NCBI GenBank assembly: GCA_018401645.1
Contig: JAGYKK010000009.1
Coordinates: 1 to 64,000, forward strand
Length of the DNA: 64,000 bases
Reading direction: 5' to 3'
Source of the DNA: Mycobacterium sp.
GTDB taxonomy: Bacteria; Actinomycetota; Actinomycetes; Mycobacteriales; Mycobacteriaceae
Part shown: positions 9,960 through 20,207 of the stretch, one piece after another
Layout: every line of letters begins with the position of its first letter
How positions within the stretch are numbered: the first letter of the stretch is position 1
Made by a program: the position numbers and the translations under genes
The notes under the pieces: model-generated
Databases searched by the model: none
Told to the model about the DNA's origin: nothing
Seen by the model: the letters and a program-made list of their open reading frames with translations, nothing else

Positions 9960-10764
9960 ATGACTTACCCACCCCTGAACCCGGGTTACCCGGCGCCGCA
10001 GCAACCCGGCGGTTACGGTGCACCCGCGGCGGGGCCGTATGCGGCGGCAGCAACCGGGTCGAACAAGATGCCGATGTTCCTCACCGTGGGGGTGGTAGTG
10101 CTGGGACTGGCCGCCTACCTGGCCAGTTTCGGCCCGCTACTGAGTATCAACACCGATATCGGGCCCTTCGGCGGCGCTGAATTCACCGCCAGCGGTCTGA
10201 GTTACTGGACCGTCGCCGCGCTCGTCGCCTCCCTGCTGGCCGCCGCGGGACTGTTGCCCAAGGCCAAGGACTACACCGCCATCGTCGCGGTCACCGCGGT
10301 ACTCGGCGTACTTCTGGTTCTCGGCCAGGCGATCAACCGACCCAATGGATTCTCCGTCGGTTGGGCACTGTGGCTTGTTTTGGCGTTCACCCTGCTTCAG
10401 GCGATCGCGGCGGTCGCAGCACTGCTGTATACGAACGGTGTGTTGGCCCCGCCGCCACACCGGCCCCGCTACGAGCAGCACGGCCAGTACGGGCCGCCAC
10501 CCGGTGGTTACTACGGACAGCCGGGCGTACCCGGTGCGCCTCTTCAGCGTCCGGGCTGCCGACGTCATGCGGCGTCAGAGCGGCTGCACCGAGCCGCGAC
10601 GTCGGGTGGTTACGGTCAGCTCGACACGACCGCCGGCCGGATCGGCCGATGGCGCACTGGACACTCCGCCGACCGGCTTCCCCAGCTACCCGGCGTCATC
10701 TTCGTCGGGTCCGGGCCAACAACTGTCCTCGGAGCCGCCGTCGGGTCCGGCGTCGTCGTCCTGA
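9960..10764 (+). CDS. DUF5336 / 34-kDa antigen-like membrane protein (frameshifted tail)
   Basis: Orthologue of Rv0954. The N-terminus is a Pro/Gly/Tyr-rich cytoplasmic stretch (MTYPPLNPGYPAPQQPGGYG), then four predicted membrane helices (about residues 38-55, 80-98, 103-125 and 135-160). The C-terminal tail is again PGGYYGQPG-rich. Around 10540 the frame breaks; the closing sequence DTPPTGFPSYPAS appears in another frame and ends at 10764, matching the expected tail. In M. tuberculosis Rv0954 is a septum-associated membrane protein by report; its neighbour here is the divisome gene perM. Function of the domain is otherwise unknown. Confidence 0.8.
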
Positions 10765-10802
10765 CCGGGCGTTGCACGCCACTCGCCTGAACAGCGCGAC
10801 GA

Positions 10803-12314
10803 GTGACACGGATCCAGGGCAAGCAGCCGGCGACGGCTGACGCCCCGCAACCCAGGGACCTGATGCGGGTCGCCTTCGGCCCTTCGCTGGTGGCCCTGGT
10901 CATCATTGCCGCGGTCACTCTCGTTCAACTGGTCGTCGCCAACAGCGACCTGACCGGAACTCTGGGTGCGGTTGCCAGCATGTGGCTGGCCGTCCACCTG
11001 GTGCCGATCTCGATCGCCGGCCAGCAGTTGGGTGTGCTGCCACTGGTGCCGGCAGCGCTGATGGTGTGGGCGACGGCCCGCGGAACCGCCCGCATCACAT
11101 CGCCGCGGGGTTCCTGGTTCGTCATCCGCTGGATCATCGGCTCCGCACTCGGCGGTCCGCTACTGATCGCGGCGATCGCGCTGGCTGTCGTGCACGACGC
11201 AGCCTCGGTGATCACGGCTCTGCAGACGCCGAATGCGCTGCGCGCCTTCGGCGGCGTACTCGCGGTGCAAGGACTTGGCGTGCTCATCGGGGTTGGATCG
11301 CGAGTGGGCCCCCGTGCGTTGGAGGGGTTCGGTCTGCCGAATTGGCTCGCCGACAGCGTCCGGCCCGCGATGATCGGGCTCGCCGCACTGCTGTCGTTGT
11401 CGTGTGCGGTTGTCGCGGTGTCTCTGATCGTGCACTGGGGCACCATGCACGACCTGTTCGGGATCACCGACTCGTTCATCGGGCAGCTGAGCCTGGCTCT
11501 GTTGTCGCTGCTGTACCTGCCCAATGTGGTGGTCGGCGCCGCCGCGATGGCGGTTGGTTCCAGCGCACATATCGGGTTCGCCACGTTCAGTGCATTCACG
11601 GTGTTCGGCGGCGATATCCCGGCGTTGCCGATCCTGGCGGCCGTACCCACTCCGCCGTTGGGGCCGGTGTGGGTGGCCCTGCTGATCATCGGCGCCGCCT
11701 CGGCAGTGGCGATCGGGCAGCAATGCGCCCGCCGACCGCTCCCGCTGTCCACCGCATTCGCGAAATTGGCCGTCGCTTCGGTTCTGGCGGCGGTGAGCTT
11801 GGCATTGCTGGCCGTCGCGGCCGGCGGCGCGTTGGGAAACTTCGGGAATGTCGGCGTCGATCAGGCGACGTTGATACCGGGGGTGCTTTTCTGGTTCCTC
11901 ACGATCGGTGGACTCACGGTGGTGATGGCGGGCGGTATCAGTGCGCAACCCAAGGCCGTGGCCAAGACCGTGGCCAAGACCGTGGCCGAACCGGTGGACG
12001 AACCGGTGGACGAACCGGTGGACGCGGCCGAGAGCGTGAGCGAATCCGATGAGCCGGAGTTCGGGTCGGCGTCGGAGCCGGCGTCGGAGCCGGGACCCGT
12101 GCCGGAACCTGGGTCCGAGTCTGAGTCCGAGTCTGAGTCTGAGTCCGAGCCGGAACCTGAGCCCGAACCCGAGCCCGAACCTGAGCCCGAACCTGAACCT
12201 GAACCTGGTCCGCCCCCGCCGCCGGTCAAGCCCGCGCCCGACCTCGAGGATGTCGAGGACCTGATGTTCGTCGACGCCGACATCGAAGCGGACCGCCGCA
12301 GGCCGCCCCGCTAG
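10803..12314 (+). CDS. perM: Cell-division regulator PerM (DUF6350) with an acidic repeat tail
   Basis: Polytopic membrane protein of 503 aa matching Rv0955, called PerM, which supports FtsB stability and cell division under Mg-limiting or acidic stress. About eight to ten hydrophobic helices fill residues 20-400, for example LVALVIIAAVTLVQLVV and PALPILAAVPTPPLGPVWVAL. After the last helix come short tandem repeats VAKT and EPVD, then a run of SE dipeptides followed by PE dipeptides and a proline-rich patch, finally LEDVEDLMFVDADIEADRR. GTG start at 10803. The acidic tail is presumably cytoplasmic and disordered. The gene is intact and precedes purN by 38 bases. Confidence 0.88.
   Translation: MTRIQGKQPATADAPQPRDLMRVAFGPSLVALVIIAAVTLVQLVVANSDLTGTLGAVASMWLAVHLVPISIAGQQLGVLPLVPAALMVWATARGTARITSPRGSWFVIRWIIGSALGGPLLIAAIALAVVHDAASVITALQTPNALRAFGGVLAVQGLGVLIGVGSRVGPRALEGFGLPNWLADSVRPAMIGLAALLSLSCAVVAVSLIVHWGTMHDLFGITDSFIGQLSLALLSLLYLPNVVVGAAAMAVGSSAHIGFATFSAFTVFGGDIPALPILAAVPTPPLGPVWVALLIIGAASAVAIGQQCARRPLPLSTAFAKLAVASVLAAVSLALLAVAAGGALGNFGNVGVDQATLIPGVLFWFLTIGGLTVVMAGGISAQPKAVAKTVAKTVAEPVDEPVDEPVDAAESVSESDEPEFGSASEPASEPGPVPEPGSESESESESESEPEPEPEPEPEPEPEPEPEPGPPPPPVKPAPDLEDVEDLMFVDADIEADRRRPPR
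11957..12210 (+). repeat. Low-complexity coding repeats in the PerM tail
   Basis: Tandem 12-base units encode VAKT and EPVD (11957-12022). A second block (about 12112-12210) consists of 6-base units alternating GAGTCT/GAGTCC-like and GAGCCC/GAACCT-like codon pairs, encoding (SE)n then (PE)n. Such short-unit repeats are expected to vary in copy number between strains. Confidence 0.85.
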
Positions 12315-12352
12315 AGCGACCACGCTAGAGCGACCCCGCTAGGCTCATCGGC

Positions 12353-12994
12353 GTGCCAGCTCCGATCCGCGTGCCGCCTAGTGTGCCGGCCCGCCTGGTG
12401 GTGCTGGCTTCGGGAACCGGTTCGTTGCTCGAGTCGCTGCTCGGCGCCGCGGTCGGGGACTATCCGGCACGGGTGGTCGCCGTCGGAGTGGACCGGGACT
12501 GCCCGGCCGCACGCATCGCCGCGGCCGCACAGATTGCGTGCTATCGCGTCCGCCTGTCGGATTACCCGGATCGTGCTGCCTGGGACACCGCGATTGCCGA
12601 GGCGACCGCCCAGCACACACCCGACTTAATCGTTTCAGCAGGTTTCATGAAAATCCTTGGCCCGGAATTTCTTTCGCGGTTTCCCGGCCGCGTGGTAAAC
12701 ACTCATCCCGCGCTCCTGCCGGCGTTCCCCGGTGCCCACGCAGTGCCTGAGGCGCTCGAACACGGAGTCAAGATCACCGGCTGTACCGTCCATTTGGTGG
12801 ACGCCGGAGTTGATACGGGGCCGATTCTGGCCCAGCGGGCCGTCGAGGTTTTGGACGCTGACGACGAACAGGCACTGCACGAACGAATCAAGATTGTTGA
12901 GCGACGACTTCTGGTGGACGTGCTAGCCGAACTGGCGACGCACGGAGTGACCTGGAGTGGGAGAAAGGCGACCTTCGGAATGGTGGAAGTATGA
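12353..12994 (+). CDS. purN: Phosphoribosylglycinamide formyltransferase
   Basis: Transfers a formyl group from 10-formyl-THF to GAR in purine synthesis. The 213-aa product has the phosphate loop [12 protein letters not shown] (19-30), VGVDRDCPA, and the catalytic triad region [17 protein letters not shown] (Asn and His) with Asp in [13 protein letters not shown] start at 12353 gives a normal N-terminus. The stop overlaps the purH start by four bases, so the two steps are translationally coupled. Confidence 0.94.
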   Translation: MPAPIRVPPSVPARLVVLASGTGSLLESLLGAAVGDYPARVVAVGVDRDCPAARIAAAAQIACYRVRLSDYPDRAAWDTAIAEATAQHTPDLIVSAGFMKILGPEFLSRFPGRVVNTHPALLPAFPGAHAVPEALEHGVKITGCTVHLVDAGVDTGPILAQRAVEVLDADDEQALHERIKIVERRLLVDVLAELATHGVTWSGRKATFGMVEV

Positions 12995-14578
12995 CTCCGC
13001 AGACATTGATCGGGCGCAGGCCGATCCGCCGTGCATTGATCAGCGTGTACGACAAGAGTGGTTTGATTCCGCTGGCCAAGGGCTTACACGAGGCCGGGGT
13101 CGACATCGTGTCCACCGGGTCTACCGCGAAAACGATTGCCGACAAGGGCATTCCGGTGACGCCGGTGGAGTTCGTCACCGGGTTCCCCGAGGTGCTCGAC
13201 GGTCGCGTCAAGACGCTGCATCCCCACATTCACGCCGGACTGCTGGCCGACACCCGCAACCCCGAGCACCTCGCGGCCCTTCAGCGACTGAAGATCGAGC
13301 CCTTCGATCTCGTCGTGGTCAACCTGTATCCGTTCAGTGAGACGGTCGACTCCGGCGCCGAGATCGACGAGTGCGTCGAGCAGATCGACATCGGCGGCCC
13401 GGCGCTCATGCGTTCGGGCCGCCGCTAAAAACCACGCCAGCGTGGCTGTGGTGGTGGAACCGCTGGGCTACGACGGCGTGCTGGCAGCGGTGCGACACGG
13501 TGGTTTCACGCTGGCGGAACGCAAGAAGCTGGCTTCGCTGGCCTTTCGGCATACCGCCTCCTACGACGTTGCGGTGGCGGGCTGGATGGGCTCGACATTG
13601 GCACCGGAGCAAGGGGCCGGACGAAGCCGGATCTCCGTCGAACCTGCCACCGTGGATCGGCCGTGAGTGGCGGCGCACCTCGGTGCTGCGCTACGGCGAG
13701 AATCCTCACCAGCAGGCTGCGCTCTACAGTGACGACGGCGGTTGGCCCGGGCTTGCTCAGGCTGAGCAGTTGCACGGAAAAGAGATGAGCTACAACAACT
13801 TCACCGACGCCGACGCGGCCTGGCGAGCGACGTTTGATCACCAGCAGATCTGTGTGGCCATCGTCAAGCACGCCAACCCCTGCGGTATCGCGATCTCCGC
13901 GGCGTCGGTCGCCGATGCTCACCGCAAGGCCCACGAGTGCGACCCGCTGAGTGCCTTCGGCGGCGTCATCGCGACCAACACCGAGGTGAGCGTTGAGATG
14001 GCCCGGCAGGTGTCGGAGATCTTCACCGAGGTGATCATCGCACCGGCCTACGAAGAGGGCGCGGTTGCAATACTGGCGGGCAAGAAGAACATCCGGGTGC
14101 TCGTCGCCGGCGAACCGGCGATCGGCGGGATGGAGATCCGCCAGATCGGCGGCGGACTGCTGATGCAGGAGCGCGACGCGATCGGCGCCGGCGACGATCC
14201 GGCAGGTGGACGTGGCCGCGGCCCGGTTGCCGACAGGCCACCCTGGCCGACCTCAGGTTCGCCTGGCGTACCTGCCGCGCGGTGAAGTCCAACGCCATCG
14301 TCATCGCCGCCGACGGCGCCACCGTCGGGGTGGGGATGGGACAGGTGAACCGGGTCGGCGGCCAGGCTGGCGGTCGAACGCGGCGGTGATCGCGTTCCCG
14401 GTGCGGTCGCCGCTTCCGATGCGTTCTTCCCGTTCCCCGATGGTCTGCTGACCCTGACCACGGCAGGTGTGAAGGCCGTCGTGCACGGCGGTTCGGTGCG
14501 AGACGGCGAAGTCACCGCGGCGGCCGCCGCGGCAGGATCACGCTCTACCTCACCGGTGCGCGCCACTTCGCCCACTGA
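12991..14578 (+). CDS. purH: Bifunctional AICAR transformylase/IMP cyclohydrolase (several frameshifts)
   Basis: Last two steps of de novo IMP synthesis. Reading frames are broken but every part of a full-length PurH is present in order: the MGS-like cyclohydrolase domain ([40 protein letters not shown]), then after a single extra G near 13416 the segment [18 protein letters not shown], a further shift near 13640, then [18 protein letters not shown], the AICAR transformylase motif [24 protein letters not shown], and, after more shifts from 14200 on, [18 protein letters not shown] and the terminal [11 protein letters not shown]. The span (1588 bp) equals the normal gene length, so the indels are few and small. 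Since purH is needed for purine prototrophy, error in the sequence is the likely cause. Confidence 0.9.
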
Positions 14579-14742
14579 CCGGGCCGGAGTTTTCTAGGCC
14601 GGTTTTTGGGCGAGTTTTTTGGGTGAGCAGACGCGTAATGTCCGCGACACGGCGCAATCCGGAGACCTTCGCGTCTGCTCGCGGGTGTGACGGAACGCTG
14701 ACCCCGGCGGCACCGACGCGACACTCGTCGTAGCGTGGGGGG

Positions 14743-16139
14743 GTGACTGCAACCCGAACCGGCTCTGAAGACCTTCCCCGCACCCTCGGCGAGTTACGGG
14801 CGTCCGGCCAGGTGGAGCGCAGCGTCAAAGCGGAACTCCGGGAGAACCTGCTGGCCGCCCTCGCCGACGGGGGTGACATCTGGCCCGGCATCCTCGGATT
14901 CGACGACACCGTGCTGCCGCAACTGGAACGGGCGCTGATCGCCGGCCACGACTTCGTCCTGCTCGGTGAACGCGGCCAGGGCAAGACCCGCCTGCTGCGG
15001 TCACTGGTGAATCTGCTCGACGAATGGACCCCGGTGATCGGCGGGTCGAACTCGGCGAGCACCCGTACACGCCGATCACCCCGGAGTCGATTCGGCGGGC
15101 GGCCGAACTCGGCGACGAGTTACCGGTGCAGTGGCGCCACCGCAGCCAGCGCTACACCGAGAAGTTGGCCACGCCCGACACCAGCGTCGCCGATCTCGTC
15201 GGCGACATCGACCCGATCAAGGTCGCCGAAGGGCGCACCCTCGGTGATCCCGAGACCATCGCCTTCGGGCTGATCCCGCGTGCACACCGCGGCATCGTCG
15301 CGATCAACGAACTGCCCGATCTCGCCGAGCGCATCCAGGTCTCCATGCTCAACGTCATGGAGGAACGCGACATCCAGGTCCGCGGATACACCTTGCGCCT
15401 GCCCTTGGACGTCCTCGTCGTCGCCAGCGCCAACCCGGAGGACTACACCAACCGCGGCCGCATCATCACCCCCCTCAAGGATCGCTTCGGCGCGGAAATC
15501 CGCACCCACTATCCGCGCGAACTCGAAGCGGAGGTGGGCGTCATCAGCCAGGAGGCCCACCTCACCGCGCGGGTCCCCGACTATCTCCTGCAGATCGTCG
15601 CCCGCTTCGCCCGTTACCTGCGGGGTCCACCTCGGTGGATCAACGCTCCGGGGTTTCGGCACGCTTCGCCATCGCGGCCCGCCGAGACCGTGGCGGCCTC
15701 CGCGCGGCACCCGCGGCGCGCTGCTCCGGTGGGGCAGACCCGGTGGCTCGGGTGGTCGTCTGGGCACCGTGATCCGACGTGCTGCACGGAAAGTTGGAGT
15801 TTGAGTCCGGCGAGGAGGGCCGCGAGCAGGCGGTGCTGGAGCATTTGCTGCGCCGGGCCACCGCCGACGCCGGCACAGAAAGGCCCTCCGGTGGCATCGA
15901 CGTGGCCCCGTTGCCTGGCGGCCGTCGAGGCCGGGTCGGCGGTGACCGGCGCCGAGCATTACGACAAGGACGTCCTGGCCGCCCTACCCGGGCTACCGGT
16001 GATCGACACGATCGCCGAACGGCTTGGCGCCCGGACCGATGGCGAACGCGCCGCGGCGCTCGAGCTTGCGCTCGAAGCGCTCTACCTGGCCAAGAAACTC
16101 GACAAGACCACCGGCGACGGCGAGACCACCTATGGCTAA
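14743..16139 (+). CDS. Magnesium-chelatase-like AAA+ ATPase (Rv0958 type, frameshifted)
   Basis: MoxR/ChlI-like AAA+ ATPase, expected about 460 aa. From GTG 14743: ALIAGHDFVLLGERGQGKTRLLRSLV holds Walker A (GERGQGKT). A missing G near 15046 moves the frame to LGEHPYTPITPESIRRAAELG, followed by a long clean stretch with AHRGIVAINELPDLAERIQ (Walker B), LDVLVVASANPEDYTNRGRIITPLKDRFGAEI (sensor 1, arginine finger). More shifts at about 15623 and 15700-15930 break the C-terminal domain, recovered as LEFESGEEGREQAVLEHLLRRA and LAAVEAGSAVTGAEHYDKDVLAALPGLPVIDTIAERL. It overlaps the next gene by eight bases and should act with it as an AAA/VWA chaperone pair; no cobalt or magnesium porphyrin genes are near. 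Confidence 0.86.
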
Positions 16140-18104
16140 ACGCCCGCACCCGCACGATTCGCGGTACTCGACCTACACCGGTGGCCCGGACCCACTGGCG
16201 CCACCGGTGGATCTACGCGAGGCTCTCGAACAGATCGGCCAGGACGTCATGGAGGGCACCTCGCCGCGTCGGGCGCTGGCCGAGTTGCTGCGCCGGGGCA
16301 ACAAGAACATGAAGGGCGCCGACCGGTTGGCTGCCGAGATCAATCGACGACGGCGGGAACTGCTGACGCGCAACAACCTCGACGGCACGCTGCAGGAAAT
16401 CAAAAAGCTGCTCGATGAAGCCGTGCTGGCCGAGCGCAAGGAATTGGCCCGGGCCTTGGACGATGACGCGCGCTTCGCCGAGATGCAGATCGCGTCGCTG
16501 CCGCCATCACCGGCCAAAGCCGTTCAAGAACTCTCGGAATACCAGTGGCGCAGCGACGAGGCGAGGCAGAAGTACGACCAGATCAAGGATCTACTTGGCC
16601 GCGAGATGCTCGATCAGCGTTTCGCTGGCATGAAGCAGGCACTGGAGAACGCCAGTGACGAAGATCGGCAAGCGGTCAACGAGATGCTCGATGACCTCAA
16701 CGATCTACTCGACAAGCACGCCGGTGGCCAGGACACAAGTTCGGACTTCGAGAACTTCATGGCCAAACACGGCCAGTACTTCCCGGAGAATCCGCGCAAC
16801 GTCGATGAACTGCTGGACTCACTGGCCAAGCGGGCCGCGGCGGCGCAGCGGTTCCGCAACAGCCTCTCCGCCGAGCAGCGCGCCGAACTCGACGCGCTGG
16901 CCCAGCAGGCGTTCGGGTCACCGCAGTTGATGAACGCCCTGAGCCGCCTCGACGGCCACCTGCAGGCGGCCCGGCCGGGGGAGGACTGGAACGGCTCCTC
17001 GGAGTTCTCCGGCGACAACCCCCTCGGTATGGGGCAGGGCGCGCAGGCACTGGCCGACATCGGCGAACTCGAAGCGTTGGCCGAACAGCTGTCGCAAAGT
17101 TATGCCGGGGCCACCATGGACGACGTCGACCTCGACGCACTGGCTCGTCAACTCGGCGACGAGGCCGCCATCGACGCCCGGACCCTGGCCGAGTTGGAGC
17201 GCGCGCTGATGAACCAGGGCTTCCTGGACCGCGACTCCGACGGACAGTGGCGGCTGTCCCCGAAGGCCATGCGGCAGCTCGGTCAGGCGGCGCTTCGCGA
17301 TGTCGCCCAACAGCTTTCCAGCGGCACGGCGAACGGGAGACCCGCCGTTCCGGGGCGGCCGGTGAGCTGACCGGAGCGACGCGGCCATGGGCGTTCGGTG
17401 ACACCGAGCCGTGGAACGTCACCCGTACCGTGGTCAACGCGGTTCTGCGCCGCGCCGGCACCGACCGGATCGACGGCCCGATCCGGATCGCCGTCGACGA
17501 CGTCGAGATATCCGAGACCGAGAGCCGTACCCAGGCCGTCGTCGCGTTGCTCGTCGACACCTCGTTCTCGATGGTGATGGAGAACCGGTGGCTGCCGATG
17601 AAGCGGACCGCGCTGGCCGTCAGTCACCTGGTGAGCACCCGGTTCCGCTCGGACGCGTTGCAGATCATCGCCTTCGGTCGCTACGCCCGCACTGTGAGCG
17701 CTGCCGAATTGACCGGACTCGAGGGCGTCTACGAACAGGGCACCAACCTGCATCACGCCCTGGAACTGGCGGGCCGGCATCTTCGGCGGCACCCCAACGC
17801 CCAACCCGTGGTGCTGGTGGTCACCGATGGTGAGCCGACCGCCCACCTGGAGAACTTCGGCGGCCACGGCGGGGAAGGCTCGTGGGGCCAGGCGGAACCT
17901 CCGGTGTTCTTCGACTACCCACCGCACCCGCGGACCATCGCCCACACCGTGCGAGGCTTCGACGAGGTGGCCCGCCTCGGGGCGCAGGTGACGATTTTCC
18001 GACTCGGCGACGACCCCGGACTCGCACGGTTCATCGACCAGGTGGCCCGGCGGGTCGAGGGCCGGGTGGTGGTGCCCGATCTCGACGGCCTGGGGGCGCG
18101 GTGA
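16132..18104 (+). CDS. VWA-domain protein partnered with the AAA+ ATPase (one frameshift)
   Basis: Rv0959-type protein of about 655 aa. The N-terminal 400 residues are helical, charged and probably coiled-coil (for example EIKKLLDEAVLAERKELARALDDDARFAE). A single frame change near 17340 separates this from a C-terminal von Willebrand A domain with an intact MIDAS: DTSFSMVMENRW (DxSxS), a Thr in QGTNLHHAL, and VTDGEPTAH. AAA+/VWA pairs of this kind remodel or metallate client proteins; the client is unknown. ATG 16132 lies inside the end of the ATPase gene, showing translational coupling. Confidence 0.85.
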
Positions 18105-18697
18105 CGGGACTTGCCAGTGCCTGCGGTCGCGACGCCGGCGGCGGTGATCGGATCCGACGAGCAACGTCGCCGACCGGGGATGCGCGGTAGTCGCCGCTAA
18201 GGCCAAACCGCGGGACCCGGACGCCGGATCGGGGTAGCGGGGCACCGCCTCGCAGGGCGGTGATTCGGCACCAGAATGCCAACGACGATTGCTCGGCCGC
18301 CGTTACGGACCTGTTATGCAAAGGTCATTACGAAAGCGCGGGTCGATTAGGATTTGCTAACGGCCCGCGAGCGCGATCGCGATTTCGCTGTGCGCGAAGC
18401 GCCCGGGCGGATCTCTGGCAAACTCGCTTAGGGCCAAAAGTCCCTGATAGCAAACTGAGAATCCGATTAATATCAGCTGGTAGGCCATGATCAGCAACGC
18501 TGCTATCGCAGGTTGGTGGCAAATCAGTGGCCGGCAGCGTCACGGAGGCCTCCGGGGAGGGCGGGGAAAATAGCGCTTCGGTTTGCCGGATGGCAAACTT
18601 GCCCGTACCATTGGAGCGTCCACCCAAGACGGGTGCCAGCAAACCACCGAGTTCGCTGCGATCAGCGCGAACCGAGCAGCAGAGGGGAACCACCATC
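18105..18697. other. 593-bp non-coding leader with a 7-4-7 palindrome
   Basis: No convincing gene. Base composition is more A/T-rich than its neighbours between 18280 and 18640. It holds several scattered GCAAAC/GCAAAT words and one perfect inverted repeat, GTTTGCC-GGAT-GGCAAAC at 18581-18598, about 100 bases before the start of the secreted-protein gene, a plausible operator. GAGGGGAAC just before ATG 18698 is the ribosome binding site. Confidence 0.55.
18581..18598. promoter_or_regulatory. Candidate operator, 7-bp inverted repeat
   Basis: GTTTGCC (18581-18587) and GGCAAAC (18592-18598) are exact reverse complements around GGAT. Position 100 bases upstream of the translation start fits a repressor or activator site. 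No regulator can be named from the sequence. Confidence 0.4.
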
Positions 18698-20152
18698 ATG
18701 GCGACTCAATCACGGCCGTTGATGAATAAGGGCGTGGCGTTGGCCAGTGCCGCAGCCATTGCGGCCGCCACGCCGGCGATCATGCCCACACTCGACGTGC
18801 CCACCCACGCCCTGGCCACGGCCGAGGTGCAACTGGCGAACTTCGCCGACGTGATGTCCGTCCCGGCCGAGGTGTGGACCGACCTTCTTTTCAGCAACAC
18901 AGCATGGGGGGGTACCCTCAGCTCAGGCACTTTCGGTCCGGAGTGGGCGGCACCCCAGACAGTGTTTTTGCAACCCGGGTACGTCAACCCCTGGGCCGGC
19001 TTCTGCAACGGTGAGTGTTTCGAGTCGGGTATCTCGGGGGCTGCGTACCTGTTTTTTGATGCCCTGATCAACGGTGACGGCTCCGGCTACGACAATAGCG
19101 AGAATTGGCCGATCGGCTTTGTCAATTACCTGTTCGAGCCCGTTGCGGCCTTTCTAATCGGCGGCGGTTCGTCACCAGGCCTGCAGATCGTCAATCCCGG
19201 CTTGAGTTCGGCGACGTGGTTCGTGCTGCAGGGTACGATCGGGCAGGCTTTCCCGGAACTGACGGTCCCGATCGCGAGCTTATTCTGGGGTCCGACCAAC
19301 ATCTCAGTCGCCTACAATCTTGCTCTCTCGGTGGCTGCCCTGGCGCTGAGTGCGGTGCCGCTGATCGGCCCCTTCCTCGGTAACAGCGTCCTGGCGTATC
19401 TCGGTGACCTGCAGATCCCGGGCACCGTGCAACCGAACGAATTGTTCTACCAGTTCGGCCTGTCCGGCACGCTGAACTACTGGGTCGACATCGCGACCGG
19501 CGCGGTGCCATTCCCGACCGGATCGGTGCCCCCTGCGGCGTCGGTGGCGGCGGTGCCCGCCGAGGCGGCGACAGCACTGGCGTCGGCCACCGCGTCGGCC
19601 ACGTCGGCGGCGCTGAAGAGCGACATTGCCCAGGCCACCGAGGCAGCCGCACCCGAAGCCAGCCCGGCGGTGGAGGTTGCCGAAGCCAGCCCGGCGGTTG
19701 AGGTTGCCCCGGTTGAGGTTGCCCCAGTGGAGGTTGCCCCGGTCGAGGTTGCCGAAGCCACCCCCGCGGTGGAGGTTGCCCCGGTCGAGGTTGCCGATGC
19801 CGGCCCAGTCGCCGAAGCGCCGGAGAGCGTCGCCACGTCGGCGGCGGATCTGCCGGCCGTTGAGGTGGCCGACATCGCTGCGGTCAAGGCCCCCAAGCGG
19901 CCGGTTCGCAGCGCGGTGGAGCGGGCTGCCAAGTCCGTTCGGTCCGCACTCGGGGCGACGAAGGCGGACACCGCGGGCAGTAACACGGTCTCGCCCGGTC
20001 GCGCCACGGGCTCTGCGGGCCCTGGGAGCCCTGCGGGCTCTGTGGGCTCTGGGAGCACCGCCGCCGGGAGCGCGAGCAGCGACGCGGGCTCAGCGAGCAG
20101 CGACGCGGGCTCAGCGAGCAGCGACGCCGGCTCGGCGGACAGCGAAGGCTAA
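18698..20152 (+). CDS. Secreted hypothetical protein with repeat-rich C-terminus
   Basis: Protein of 484 aa of unknown function. The N-terminus (LMNKGVALASAAAIAAATPAI) is a signal-peptide-like hydrophobic stretch followed by an Ala-rich exit; this style is frequent in mycobacterial exported proteins. Residues about 45-275 form a folded-looking domain rich in Gly, Trp, Phe and Pro, with a pair of cysteines in FCNGECF. The rest is low complexity: tandem EVAPV units (19671-19800) and three 21-base repeats encoding ASSDAGS (20072-20134). ATG 18698 is preceded by GAGGGGAAC; the 57 upstream codons in frame are unlike protein and are left out. It stands alone between a long leader and a strong terminator, suggesting its own regulated transcript. 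It could be a surface protein, but no family is recognised. Confidence 0.75.
   Translation: MATQSRPLMNKGVALASAAAIAAATPAIMPTLDVPTHALATAEVQLANFADVMSVPAEVWTDLLFSNTAWGGTLSSGTFGPEWAAPQTVFLQPGYVNPWAGFCNGECFESGISGAAYLFFDALINGDGSGYDNSENWPIGFVNYLFEPVAAFLIGGGSSPGLQIVNPGLSSATWFVLQGTIGQAFPELTVPIASLFWGPTNISVAYNLALSVAALALSAVPLIGPFLGNSVLAYLGDLQIPGTVQPNELFYQFGLSGTLNYWVDIATGAVPFPTGSVPPAASVAAVPAEAATALASATASATSAALKSDIAQATEAAAPEASPAVEVAEASPAVEVAPVEVAPVEVAPVEVAEATPAVEVAPVEVADAGPVAEAPESVATSAADLPAVEVADIAAVKAPKRPVRSAVERAAKSVRSALGATKADTAGSNTVSPGRATGSAGPGSPAGSVGSGSTAAGSASSDAGSASSDAGSASSDAGSADSEG
20072..20134 (+). repeat. Three 21-bp tandem repeats in coding sequence
   Basis: GCGAGCAGCGACGCGGGCTC-type units at 20072, 20093 and 20114; the third differs at two bases. 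They encode ASSDAGS three times at the end of the secreted protein. Confidence 0.85.
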
Positions 20153-20160
20153 TCCTTCGA

Positions 20161-20202
20161 AACGTGATGGCCCCCTCCCGCGGGAGGGGGCCATCACGTT
20201 TT
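20161..20202. terminator. Strong bidirectional rho-independent terminator
   Basis: A perfect 40-base palindrome: each arm begins AACGTGATGGCCCCCTCCC, ending in TTTT on one side and bounded by AA runs on the other. It can fold as a very stable stem with a tiny loop and would stop both the secreted-protein transcript and the converging DUF1707 gene. Confidence 0.9.
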
Positions 20203-20207
20203 CCGGG

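Noticed and set aside
14048..14575. Long minus-strand open frame opposite purH
   Set aside because: It is the shadow of the purH coding strand; composition is Pro/Arg/Ser-rich with no motif, while the plus strand gives collinear PurH segments.
18105..18697. Riboswitch (c-di-AMP type) before the secreted-protein gene
   Set aside because: The leader length would allow it, but I could not find the conserved ydaO-type core; only a short palindrome is clear.
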